In this document: positions 9,200 to 19,790 of the stretch, one piece after another
Numbering within the stretch: the first letter of the stretch is position 1
How the letters are laid out: each line of letters begins with the position of its first letter
Assembly (NCBI RefSeq): GCF_021869535.1
Contig: NW_026262668.1
Coordinates: 75,847,558 to 75,911,557, forward strand
DNA: 64,000 nucleotides
Reading direction: 5' to 3'
DNA from: Mytilus californianus
Taxonomy: Eukaryota > Mollusca > Bivalvia > Mytilida > Mytilidae
The notes under the pieces: model-generated
What the model saw: only the letters and a program-made list of their open reading frames with translations
Databases searched by the model: none
Told to the model about the DNA's origin: nothing
Program-made: the position numbers and the translations under genes

Positions 9200-11308
9200 G
9201 TTTTCGATGATTATGTGACGTTGAACTAATTTTTTTTAATTATAAACCCTATCTAATTGAATCTGGATTAGTGGAATAACGAAGGGTTTTCAATGAAACT
9301 CAGTTCAAAGAAGCATTAACTCTATTTGTACCGTTACAATAAATAATACTGGAATGAACAAAGAAACTGAAATCAAGCTCTATGTACTTAGTCTGACGAT
9401 TGGTAAGCATATTTACCATCATACAGTTTAATAATAGATGCTATGCATTGGAGTAGATTTCGTATAGAAACATAATACACAGTGCGGGAAGAGACGATTC
9501 TGTTTAATACCAAAAGTAAGTTTGTAAAGAATTTCAGCTTTTACCACTGAGCGTCTTATCTGATATCTTCAAAATAGAGAGTTCAAAGTTTTTATTTTCT
9601 TGTACAATATGGTGTGTTTTCAAACAAAGATAAAAACGTTAATAACAATCATGTGATTTATAATTGTTCTAACCTGTGGCTTCCTTGTAACAAGGAGGTC
9701 CGTTAACACAGGCACCAATGATCGTGTTAGATATATAGGTTGGCCATGGAATAGTAATTGACAATTAGTCAATGAATGTGTGGTAAGAATATATCAGATT
9801 TGTTGTAAATATGTTTAGGAATACACAATGTAGTTGTTTCCTTTCCTTCCCTGACAAATTGGGGAGCAGTACGATATATTTTAATGTCTTTAGAGACTAT
9901 CGAATGTAGACTGTGAAAAGGTCATTATGGACGGGGGTATTTATACAAAGGTTCAGTAGTTCGAATAGTTAATATTAAAAATTAAAGGCATAAATATTAA
10001 CCGCTATTACTACATTCAAACATACAAGTTTCAGATTTTGGTTGTAATGTAAAATCAGTTTGGAATTGTAATAAGTTTTAAAAAGAAGAAAAAGATCATT
10101 AAACTATATTGAATAAATAAAATGTAATATAATGTATCATAATGCTTCTTTTTGTATTTTTGCAAGTCGTTGACAATATTCTGTGTGTATGATAAGCTGT
10201 CGTTAAAATGATCATACTTGAATTATAAACTGACCTAGATGAAACGTTCTCTTTCAAAAACTACATGCTCTCTTATTTGTCGTTCATGTTTTGATTCAAT
10301 TTACTGTTCATTTGCACCAAAATTCATTTTCAGTTTGAATGAAAAGCTTTAGATCCGTTGTTAGTTCGCCTCACGTCTTATACTACTTCACCCTATATAG
10401 AAATAACGCTAAACGTTGACAACACTGTTCTATTATCAGGTCATCTGGCATATCAGATCTCAGGTCTTCAATCAGAACTGTTTGGCAGTTTTTGCATCAT
10501 TTCTCTAAATTCTGAATTTGTAATGACAAATCCAACTTTTAATAAATCAAAATTCTTGGAGCATTATTAACATTTTCCAGTGACAATAACCAGACTTTGA
10601 TTGCAACATACAGAAAACTAGTGGAAGGATATTCATCATAATATCTGACAACAACATATTATTGAGAGAAAAAAGGTTTCCACCTACACAATTCGGGAAA
10701 ACAACCCATATAATATATTAAAATAATTCAAAACAGAATGAACATTACATATACCTCATGTACCCAAGCCCTGCAAATCTTCCCTTTCACTCCAAAACAT
10801 TTGATTTTTTAAAACTACAATATAATTTTCATTTCTTTACTTTGATGTTTTTGTTGCGTAGAGTTCCAACGGTTTTAGTGCTTCCCAAAAGTTAACAATT
10901 TTTCCTTGAAAACGAACACGACAAAGTATTTTTATCATTTATTTACTATGTCAACTTTACAATATCCATGTACATTAAATTAGGTGTCGTTATACTATTT
11001 GTTATTTATATCTTCTTGTGATGTATTATAAAATATTTATAAAATGTCATTTGTGGTTTCCGGGATTTCCTTGAAATTGTTTAATCGGTCAGTAATTATT
11101 CTAACTTTTCCGGCATGTTGATAAACATAACACCATTCTTTCTTCAAGTTTCATCACTGGAAAGAAATCTGGTCTGCCGAAGCTTCTTTAAAAACAATAA
11201 GAAAATGTATATAAAAGCTTATTGAAAACTTATTGTAAAATGAACATTCAGAACAACTATATAACATAACTATATCATGTGTTTGCGTTGATATCTATAT
11301 ATATTTAA
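9200..11308. other. Long stretch without identifiable gene
   Basis: AT-rich DNA. It holds a diverged inverted relative (9660-9870) of the repeat at 3880-4085. The ORF at 10358-10570 (70 aa, no ATG start) lacks splice context and recognisable motifs. Nothing else is supportable. Confidence 0.5.
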
Positions 11309-12016
11309 TCTATATATTTAAATGAGAAGACCTCATTTTGTGTGTCGCTTCTCTTCCTTCCACAATAAATTAATCGTCATGCCTCTGTGTCCTATAGGTA
11401 CCATGCATAGCCACATTTGTCATCCTCGCTTATGATTATTCAGTTTGATTTATTTTGGGAGGAAAACAAAAATAAAGGCGTCCGGATATTGTTTCCGTCA
11501 TCGGATGGACTTTTAAGTCATAGACAAGACTTCCGTTATGGACTGTTTGAAAATTACACATGATTTTCATAAGTACTTGGGGGACAGGACAATTATATTC
11601 GCGTTTTTCTGTATACTATGGTCATACATATGCTATAAATAAAGTGTATTTGCTATTTACTATCAATTCCAAGTTTACTAATAGTCTATCCACGGCGGTC
11701 ACTGATATATTATATAGAAAGCCGTGGATAGTAAATTTGGAATTGATAGTAAATAGCAAATACACTTTATTTATAGTTTATGTATGTTCATAGTATACAG
11801 AAAAACGCGAAAATAATTGAAATTAACAGAAAATAAATGGACTTTGGAAAAAGAGGGAGGGCTAAAACAAATTGTCCTATCCCCAAGTACCTATGACTTT
11901 TGATACCTTTCCTGAAATTCTCCAGTCATAAAATCTTTAACAAAAATTCATCCTAAAACAGTTTACATACTTTCAACCACACTCTTGATGCCCGCGATTT
12001 CGCGGGTGTGTTCTAG
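11309..12016 (+). mobile_element. Non-autonomous Helitron-like element, plus strand
   Basis: The 3' end is diagnostic: GCCCGCGATTTCGCGGG forms a stem, followed by a short spacer TGTGTT, CTAG ending at 12016, then T. This matches, in opposite orientation, the terminus of the element at 6596-7144. The 5' end is less certain: A|TCTATATATTTAAATGAG at 11309 fits the TC rule, but 11293 is an alternative. There is no Rep/helicase ORF. A separate foldback (11572-11891) sits inside it. Confidence 0.7.
11572..11891. repeat. Foldback nested in the Helitron
   Basis: Outer ends GTACTTGGGG and CCCCAAGTAC are inverted, and the inner arms 11597-11704 and 11720-11815 pair over about 100 bp, both including CTATTTACTATCAATTCC or its complement. 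The 234-bp ORF here is the arm translated. Roughly 70 bp of asymmetric sequence (11816-11875) interrupts the right side. It probably inserted as its own element. Confidence 0.85.
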
Positions 12017-12194
12017 TATATTTGAAGCAAGTAACGACAATTTGTCCATTATATTTATGTTTACGCACTGGATCGTTAAAACGGCATACTTTTTTCTTTC
12101 TTTTTATGCCAAGCTCCATTTCCTAATTTCATTCTCCGTTATCTAAAAAAAAAATGTAAATTGTTCTTTCAAATTGTTTTATATACAAAATGTA

Positions 12195-12410
12195 AAGATT
12201 TAGTTTGATTTCCAACAAACCAACTATAATAAAGCACCAAAATAATTGAATATTAATGTGAGTAACTACATGTCACCGTAAGACATTCACCAATGAGCAA
12301 AATCCATACCATGCAGTAAGCTATAAAAGGCTCGGGCATACAAAACGTGCATCAATTCAAAAAGGAAAACCAACGGCCTGATTTATACTAAAACAAAAAA
12401 AAAACAACTA
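12195..12410 (+). repeat. Dispersed 'CAATGAGCAAAATCCATACC' family copy
   Basis: A degraded member of the same family as 1459 and 21280: CAATGAGCAAAATCCATACC, CTATAAAAGGCTCGGGCAT, and a purine-rich end before a poly-A run. Confidence 0.65.
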
Positions 12411-12414
12411 GACA

Positions 12415-12872
12415 AAGTGATGTACCCGCACTCCACCCTGAGGCCGGTATCTGTATTATAACAAAGTCAATGTAGGATTTTCTTTGAGATATTATTGTGT
12501 CTGGGAGACACAAATGATGACCCGCAAATGCAAAGTGTTATTTTAAAATACATAAAGTTGAGCATGGGAGCACATATGTTTATGGTTTATTGTAGGTGGA
12601 GTTATCCGGAAACTCTATGCATCTCTTATGCGAGTATATACTCCAAAATGATAAATTTCAACTATCTCCCAAAAGAGCAAATATTAATAAAAATCAAAAC
12701 CTTGTCCACATGCACACCTTCAATATATGTACAAACAGCCAGCAAAGTGAAAACTTCCTAGCATTCAAACTGAAGGAGGAATTATGTGGAATAACTATAT
12801 ACCCATAATGGGACGGACGGACGGACAGGGGTAAAACAATATGCCCCCAACTTTTAGTTGCGGGGGCATAAA
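12415..12872 (+). repeat. Dispersed repeat ending in a GGGGGCATA hairpin
   Basis: The block ends with (GGAC)n-rich GGGACGGACGGACGGACAGG, then the hairpin TATGCCCCC...GGGGGCATA at 12839-12869 (stem 9 bp). Several overlapping ORFs of 61-88 aa on both strands (12495-12879) lie in it. I take them as repeat translation, since the reading frames overlap each other and none shows a known domain. Confidence 0.6.
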
Positions 12873-13426
12873 AAAACAACTATGACTGACAACAACAAAG
12901 GTCAACCACTGGATGAAAGACTCTTGGCTTCGGATAGGAACATAAAGAATTGTTTCATTCGTTTAAACGGGCAGTGCATTAGAATGAAATTAATTTCTCC
13001 TGGGTGTTTTCATCATATGTAGCATAGAGGGTGTTAGGTTTTCCCGCTCAGAGTCAAAATTATTTTCGCGGTATTTTATTTCCTATGTTATAATTCAGCA
13101 CGGCACCGTCAATCTGAACAGTCGAAATTTTCTTGGTAAATTTTACTTCTGGTTAAAGTTTATTCAGCTTTATATTTAAAAAGTTTTTGTTTGATACTGA
13201 TGTTTGAGTTATATATTATATATGTAGATATATGTTTGAATAATGTTTATTTCATATTAAATATAGCATCGGCTTGGTCGTGCGACTATCCACTTTACAA
13301 AGTCTTTGGTATTTATTAGCCTTTTATTGCGAGTCTATTCATATATTTGATAAGAGAGTGTTTATATATAATTGTTAGAATATATTATTTATTCAAATGT
13401 TCTCTTATATCCTTGAGGCATCGTCC

Positions 13427-13485
13427 CCTGGTATCAACTGCATTTAAGTTACCTATGATGCTTCCTTGTTTGCTTTTGATACAGG
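13427..13485 (+). ncRNA. Candidate hairpin RNA 1 (pre-miRNA-like)
   Basis: CCUG-G-UAUCAA at the 5' side pairs with UUGAUA-CAGG at the 3' side, followed inward by GCA/UGC and a weaker inner stem. A sister hairpin 115 bp downstream (13542-13599) keeps the pairing with two compensatory base-pair changes. The length (59 nt) is short but possible for a pre-miRNA. I do not recognise the mature sequence. It could instead be a duplicated inverted-repeat element. Confidence 0.35.
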
Positions 13486-13541
13486 TAGGAAAGAGACATT
13501 TACACACATTTTACATGCCTATGGCCCATAAGGTATCGCCC

Positions 13542-13599
13542 CCTGGTGTCAGCTGCCTTTAGGAAACCATAATACTTTCCTATTTGCTGCTGACACAGG
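13542..13599 (+). ncRNA. Candidate hairpin RNA 2 (pre-miRNA-like)
   Basis: CCUG-G-UGUCAGC pairs with GCUGACA-CAGG, then GC/GC, a 3x3 internal loop and UAGGAAA/UUUCCUA closing a 9-nt loop. It is better paired than its sister at 13427-13485. Relative to that copy, A-U pairs have become G-C pairs at two stem positions. The ORF at 13347-13562 crosses both hairpins and is spurious. Confidence 0.4.
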
Positions 13600-13639
13600 A
13601 TGAGTCATGGACATGCTTAATTTCTACTTTCTTTTTGGC

Positions 13640-13948
13640 TAATTATTATATGTTTAATTGATCCAACTTGTTTTTGTACTATACATATATGGATATCTAT
13701 TTTTCTTTTTTCTTTTTGGGCTGCTTGTTTGTTATCTATATCAACCACACTTGCAATAAAATGCATTTGTATTAAAAAAAAACCATACTATAGATTCTTT
13801 ATCTACGTATTCTTTACGAACTTAAATAGTTCTCGTTAAACTTTTTTTTTATCTCATTGTTTGTATTGTATTATGAAAAATTATTGATGTTGTAATGTTT
13901 ATGCCCTTTGGGGCCCATAATTGGAAATAAAATATCTTATCTTATCAT
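13640..13948 (+). mobile_element. 3' end of a non-LTR retrotransposon (LINE)
   Basis: The end reads TGCCCTTTGGGGCCCATAAT, then GGAAATAAAATATC and a short (TCTTA)n tail at 13933-13948. This GC-rich mini-hairpin followed by AATAAA-like and a simple-repeat tail is typical of LINE 3' ends in marine invertebrates. The RT is missing here, so the copy is strongly 5'-truncated. The 5' limit is arbitrary. Confidence 0.6.
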
Positions 13949-13984
13949 ATACTTGGATATTTGGTACAAGTATTGGTTTTATGT

Positions 13985-14115
13985 CTAAATTGATGGGTGC
14001 TTTATGCCAGGAGAATGTAACGGGGTCAAACTTGCTTGTGAGCCCCCACTATCCCCTTAATCCGGGACAATGGTGTAACAGTTCATCACTTTTAGACAAT
14101 CATAAGGAGCATAAT
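13985..14115 (+). repeat. Dispersed repeat fragment (AATGTAACGGGGTCAAA)
   Basis: AATGTAACGGGGTCAAA and CCGGGACAATGGTGTAACAG are words of a common bivalve repeat as I recall it. The overlapping 66-aa ORF (13921-14121) is repeat-derived. Confidence 0.55.
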
Positions 14116-14799
14116 CGTTGATTGAAATCGTATTGACACATGTCAACAGAAGGTTACCGCATGTACAATACTGTATACGTCACATGGTATTTTTGATTGC
14201 AGAAGTAGAAAAGGTACAATTGCGTATCACGTATTGACCGGCAATGCAAATTCAAAAAATTCAAACTACTGCAGGTGCTCGAGACAATTTTTAGAAATGT
14301 GAACATTTTAGTGTGAATATAAGGGTTTAGTCTATGCTGATCATTACAAAATATGCATGGATTTTGTTAATTATAGCAACACATATTTGTGTATTAATCA
14401 AGACCATGACGCTGGTCAATCTTCCACCAGTTCTTCAAATCCTTAATTGTCAAGTCTATCTATTTATAAAATCTTGATGTTAACAAACACTGTACTAAGT
14501 ATACCAAAATAAGGTTTCCGTGTACTGTCTCTATTCAGACTCGATTCCATCTACATGACTTGTATATGAACAAAAAATGGCAGAAATACTTTTAAAGAGA
14601 TTTCTATTTAAGATAAATGTAACTTTTAATTATGTCAACCAATTCGTATGGTTGTCAAGAATTCTGATGGGTTGTTATATTTATTTTTTTCAGACACATA
14701 ATTACATGTAGTTCCTTGAAGTCCCATAACTTATAGTTGTAATGGTTTTTTCCACTGTCAAATATTGTATCCAGCTGGCTAAGACGATAATTGTAAAAA

Positions 14800-14935
14800 T
14801 AAAAAGATGTCATCTGGTATGATTGCCAATGAGACATTATCAACCAGAGGACGAGAACAACTAATTAAAAGGTTACATTTCTTCAATGAGCAGACCATAC
14901 GATATAATAAGCTATTCAAGTTAAAGGCTCTAGCT
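14800..14935 (+). repeat. Dispersed 'GGTATGATTGCCAATGAGAC' family fragment
   Basis: GGTATGATTGCCAATGAGAC, then TTCAATGAGCAGACCATACG, match the family at 1459 and 21280. Degraded at both ends. Confidence 0.7.
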
Positions 14936-16477
14936 GTCTTTAATAAAATAGATGGAAGGGATTTGAACTAAATCTGGTTAAAATACACGGTCTTAAATAC
15001 TATAGAAGTACAACTAGGATAATTTTATGGTCCAATTTATTTCAAGATAAGAAATTTAAAATGTAACTATAACTTAGTTAGACAAACCGGTTGGAACATT
15101 TATAAATGTTGGAAAAAAATTGTACAATTAGCTGCTAAAAATTTAAGAAAATAACTTATATCCCAAACATCCTATATACGTGTTTTTCTTTGATACCATT
15201 TATCATTGTTACTATATTAACTCAATCTTAATAAATATAGTGCATAACACTAGTTTGGTGAAGATGATGTAAAAATGATGGCAATTTAAAATCAAAGACG
15301 GTTATCATCTTAGCTAGAGTTCATTATAGTACCAATGATATATACATACGCAATACTGATTCATGGAAACTTTTGGACAAATGCGATTTTTTTCTTATCA
15401 TTTTGACGATTTTGGTTCAGACTCCGTTCTTAAAACATATAAGGCTATTATATATATTATCACTTCAACCAGTTGAGCGACAGAAGCCTCTGGTATATCA
15501 ATGAATTCAATGCCATACCTCTTCAACATTCTTTTTCGTTTCAATGGGACTAACATGTATGCTATAATAAGTCGTATTGACCATTTCCGAATATGTGTAT
15601 TCATTAGAGAAAGCAGTTGCAGAATCTTATTTTAGAAAAAAAAATATTGTCATTAATGGATGCGGATTTTTTTTTTACAATTGCAACAATGAAGCTATTC
15701 GAAGAATGATTAATTTAATCAATTTGTCATTTATCTTTTCCTTTCACTTAAAACAATTGTACTTTCAAAACATAATGTGCTCAAATCAGACTTTGTTCAA
15801 AATCTATAAATATCATTAATATCTCATGAAATACTAGCAACGAGTATTTATAATAGCATTGCCATAAGTTTTATCTATGGAAAGACATATATAGAAACAA
15901 GTTATATTTAAATAGATTCCATGGTTACCAATCTATTTTACAAAAACATTTGTTATCGTAGCAACGGTCTATGGAATGACGTGAAATATATATTCATAGA
16001 ACTGGAATATAAATTTTCATTTATGACATATTTTGGTCCTATAATCTGGACGATGTAACAATTAGACATGTTTATCTCATGAACAACATAAATATTTTAC
16101 GCTCGTCTGGTGGAAAATGTAACTGAAATAACCTTTTTCTGAACATATCATATTTCAAATGTTAAAAAAATGTAAATGTGTATTATGTTGAATCTTGCTT
16201 TATCATACTGACTTTATTTGTAAATAATTGATTTTATAAATCTACAATTTCGTTGATTACAACCTATTAACACAGAAAAACTCAACCGAATTTCTTGTGG
16301 AATTTCATCTACATAATGTGTTTGACCCATTTACTTTATAAAAATAAGCATATAAAGCTACATACATTTTTGTTATCACGACCCTTTGTCATTTGTTATA
16401 TTTATTTATTTATTTATTTCAAACTCTATACTCCGTATCAGTCACCTGGCATTTTTGTAGTGAAAAAAAAACCACAG
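14936..16477. other. No gene identified
   Basis: AT-rich. Short ORFs (15398-15604 minus, 15577-15819 plus, 16295-16498 plus) have no motif, splice context or composition support. Confidence 0.5.
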
Positions 16478-16908
16478 TTAAGATGGAAAAAAAAATAGAG
16501 AGAGCATTGAGATTTGTTTATCAAATAGGTCATATGAAAATCTTTTGCATATGTCAAAACTTCTATCTCTTTTTAAAAGTCAGAAGATTACGAGCAATAG
16601 GTGTAAAAACACTGATTTGAAACAAAAAGTGTCCAGCATACTTGCATGATTTGATTAATATTAAAATTCAAAAATATCCGTTTAGATACAGCTGAACAGC
16701 CACAGGAAAGAACAAGCTATGACATCAGTTCCTTTCGCTACACAGCCGAAAATTACAAGAACGAACTACCCCAGAGTTTTAGAGAAGAAAACAATTTAAA
16801 TCAATTTTCTAAACTTATTGTTACTTGGAATGGTAGTTCCTGCCAAGGCAATGACTACAGATATTTAATGCTTTATTATATAGTGCTTTTTCTGCTTTTG
16901 GTGCTATA
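16478..16908 (+). pseudogene. LINE reverse-transcriptase C-terminus, decayed
   Basis: Two frames carry it. First KKIERALRFVYQ and LKVRRLRAIGVKTL (16478-16620), matching the 'ERALRFVY...LKVRRLRA' region after the RT palm of Jockey/CR1-type LINEs. Then, after a frameshift and stops, SSFRYTAENYKNELPQSFRE and ENNLNQFSKLIVTWNG (16727-16850), matching the usual 'FRYSAA..WNSLP..FRE' C-terminal block. The catalytic domain is absent from the window. The following A/T-rich DNA to about 17210 may be its 3' UTR. Confidence 0.85.
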
Positions 16909-17209
16909 ACTGCTGTGTTTATTTAAATGATTGCTTGCTATACTTTTAATATGTTTGCATTTTAAAACATGATTACGTTGTTCTTGTCTTTTATATAGTA
17001 TATGTCTGATTTCATGTAACGTTTTGTTTTGATTATGTAGTTCTTGTATGATTGGTATGCTTGCTTTGTTTTAAACTTGCATATTCTAAATGTTTAGTTT
17101 TAAATGAGACAATTTAAAAACTTAATAGAGCTTCTATTTTCTGTTATACTAAAATTCGTCTATAAATACCTTTTTTGAAATCTGTATATATTCAAAAATA
17201 AGTAATAAA

Positions 17210-18600
17210 AGACCACGTATATACGTATAGAGAGCTTCATTATATTAGTACCGACTTCCGTTGTATAAAATTTAAGTTGAAATAATTCCGATTATGATTA
17301 CTTAACATTCTATATTTTCCAAATCTCCAATTGCATATGATCCTCCTGAATAGCATTTAATTAAATTAGTTCTTTTATCTCTAAAGTCATAGATTGGTCA
17401 ATTATTCATAGAGTTACACTTCCAACATCTTTACAATGCGTCTAGCTCTTATAACATAATCCCGATATACGACATCTTCCCTTTAGAAACGGAGACGTAC
17501 ATGTATATTGATCGCATGTATATTATCAGGGTAAATTTAACAATACATTCCAGATATATCGATGTAAATTGAACAAAGTAGAAAAACAAATGATATGGGG
17601 TATCCATCCATGGCACAAAATCAGTGCATGCACACCAAACAAAACCACATAAAGCAAAGGAACAGCGCTTTCATTGCCGTTTTTTATGTCAAAGTCACAG
17701 TGAGACATTCAACACGGACAAAAACACTCTCACCTCACTGCAAGTTTAAAACGGCCCCAGCGACACTTACCATGATTATAATTTCTGTTAGAGGTTGGAT
17801 CCCATCTCAATGTCATTTAATGTGAATTTACGTCAGGTGAAACCAAAACGCTTCCTTACCCTTTTTTGGCGCATTTTAAATTGATTTTGTTATTATGTGA
17901 TCACTGCAAATACATGTAGCTGATAATATGTAAAGAAAAAGTGATAGTTACTAAATTTTGGAAAACAACTAGTATTAATAGTCTCGAACTATTTAGTTTA
18001 TGCACTTCAAAATTAGGTCAAGCTGTGAGATCGTTGATACAAGTTATAATTAAAATGTTAATGGGTATATGAACAGACTTATTACAATCTTTCTTCAAAA
18101 CTCAAATGTTGCTAAAACTTGTATTATATATATATATGACAAATATGTTGACACTACAGACAAAGCTCAAAACATTATTTTCAATATTTTTTTAATGAGT
18201 TAATCCTTTATGTATAAGCAAGGTGATGAGGGATTTGATTTGGACAATTCAACTGGAAACTAAACATACGGTCCTTGAAAGAAACTTATTTTGGAGGAAA
18301 CCCTCAACAATCTTAATTCTGTTTTGTTATCCTTTAAAAATTCAACCTGAATTGTATAACATGAAAACCTGAATCTTCCTTTATTAGTGAAGTACTTAAA
18401 AGTTTAATCCCTCTTCTCATGCAATGACATAAATACATTTGACTTCTCTTTTTTTACACAAGTACTACTCACTCTGAACATAAAGAATGATTAAATAAAT
18501 TTGTACGACACTGAATCATACAAAAGGAATGGCCAACGCAGATACATATATATTACGTTTACATGTATGACAAACCAACCTTTGAGAAAGAATTCCCCGA
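17210..18600. other. No gene confirmed
   Basis: AT-rich. A strong-looking minus-strand donor ATG|GTAAGTG occurs with the ATG at 17771-17773, but the upstream sequence has no supported reading frame, so I do not call an exon. A short TA run lies at about 18125-18138. Confidence 0.45.
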
Positions 18601-18604
18601 AACT

Positions 18605-19419
18605 GGCATCGTCTTAATTCTGGATATTTTATTGATTATCTATTTGTGGAGGTTGGTAGACGTATTTAATCAATAGACAGTTTGCATTGCTATGGGTACC
18701 AATTGTGCCCATCTCCTCGTCGCCTTGCAGGGGCGGATCCTGTCATTTATAAAAGGGGTATCTAACCCAGGATAAAGGAGGGTTCCAACTAAATGTCCCC
18801 ATTCAAATGCATTGATCGTCAAAAAAAAGGGGGGTTCCAACCCCCGGACCCCTCCCCCCTTTTTGATCCGCCACTGGCCTTGTCTTTTATTCGTTTAAGG
18901 ACGACGTCATGCAGGCTCATAACACATGGCTTCTCAAGAAGAAAGAAGATATTAAGCTAGATTTATCCAATAATCTCACATTCCTTTATATAGACGATGT
19001 CTTCTCACTAAAAAAATCAAAGTTTGGCTACTATGTTGATCGCATATATCCCATTTACTTTAAATTAAGGATATCACAGATAGAGTTAGATTTGATTCAT
19101 TCTAACACAGTTAGTGTCAGTTGAGAAGTAAACTGTGCTAGAAAATATATGATTTCTAGTTTCCTATTGTGAATTTACCATTTTTATGAAACAACATTTA
19201 GCAGCACCTGCAATATCGTAGTTGATGTGATATTCCATGGCTTGCACTTACTGTTATGTTTCCTTATACATGGCTCTGCTTAGAAGCTATTGAACAATTA
19301 GATTCTTAATGGTCAAGTTGAAGTTGTCTTTTCTAAACTTTAACAGAAACCATCGTAATTTTATTGACCGTTATGGAATCTCTTTGTCACAGATGACTAG
19401 TGATATTTTCTACTTGTAG
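18605..19419 (+). pseudogene. Reverse transcriptase of a mobile element, broken, nearly whole palm
   Basis: In order: FIDYLFVEVG (about 18620), then in another frame TVCIAMGTNCAHLLVAL (about 18674-18727) equivalent to the RT motif 'GIPMGTNCAPLLADL', a 149-bp MITE insertion (18728-18876), then LLKKKEDIKL, the catalytic YIDDV at 18987-19001 and YYVDRIYPIYFKL to a stop at 19124. After a shortened, frame-broken stretch comes the C-terminus MVKLKLSFLNFN and FIDRYGISLSQM ending TAG at 19417-19419. Stops, frameshifts and the insertion make it dead. Same family as 3156-3326 and 33815-34509. Confidence 0.88.
18728..18876 (+). mobile_element. hAT-like MITE (CAGGGGCGGATCC ends)
   Basis: A 149-bp element with ends CAGGGGCGGATCC and GATCCGCCACTG, inverted to each other apart from one or two bases. 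The interior is GC-rich, with GGGGTTCCAACCCCC-type runs. It is flanked by a GCCTTG direct repeat (18722-18727 and 18877-18882) and splits the RT pseudogene between the MGTNC motif and the next block. hAT elements usually make 8-bp duplications and only 6 bp are visible, so superfamily assignment is by terminal sequence. Confidence 0.8.
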
Positions 19420-19790
19420 CCTTATTCTCATACTTTTTCCCTCGATTAAGACATTACCGAACACGACTTATTACAGTTTCTTTTTTACCACGAGCAACAC
19501 CAACACGACGGGTGTAACGAGGGGAACAGGAAGAGATACCCCATTAAGAAAAGCTGAGTCCCCCAGTTATTTGGAGGTGGTGTTCCCCAATCTCAATTTT
19601 TCTTGCATTGTTTTGGACGGTTATTTGTCTTTTCATCGCTGTGTTGTCTGTCCTTCTCTGTGTACTGATTTTTTTATTGTCCTCTTTGTATCGTATAACC
19701 TTAATGGACTAATTCCCGCGAAACTTAAAATTATTTTGTCGGTGATAATATATTTGATATATGTACTGTTTGTTTGACTTCCTTATCTGA
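19420..19790 (+). mobile_element. 3' tail of the RT retroelement (copy 2)
   Basis: Follows the RT stop and parallels 3327-3645: AACACGACGGGTG near 19510, then TCTTTTCATCGCTGTGTTGT and TGTCCTCTTTGTATCG. The 125-aa ORF at 19400-19777 is a translation of this tail and not a gene. Confidence 0.65.

Noticed and set aside
12495-12879. Three overlapping ORFs of 61-88 aa
   Set aside because: They overlap in different frames and strands within a dispersed repeat ending in a GGGGGCATA hairpin.
17735-17870. Minus-strand first exon with ATG|GTAAGTG donor
   Set aside because: The donor is strong, but there is no second site, conserved frame or protein similarity to support it.
19400-19777. 125-aa ORF
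   Set aside because: It begins within the RT C-terminus in another frame and covers the retroelement 3' tail.
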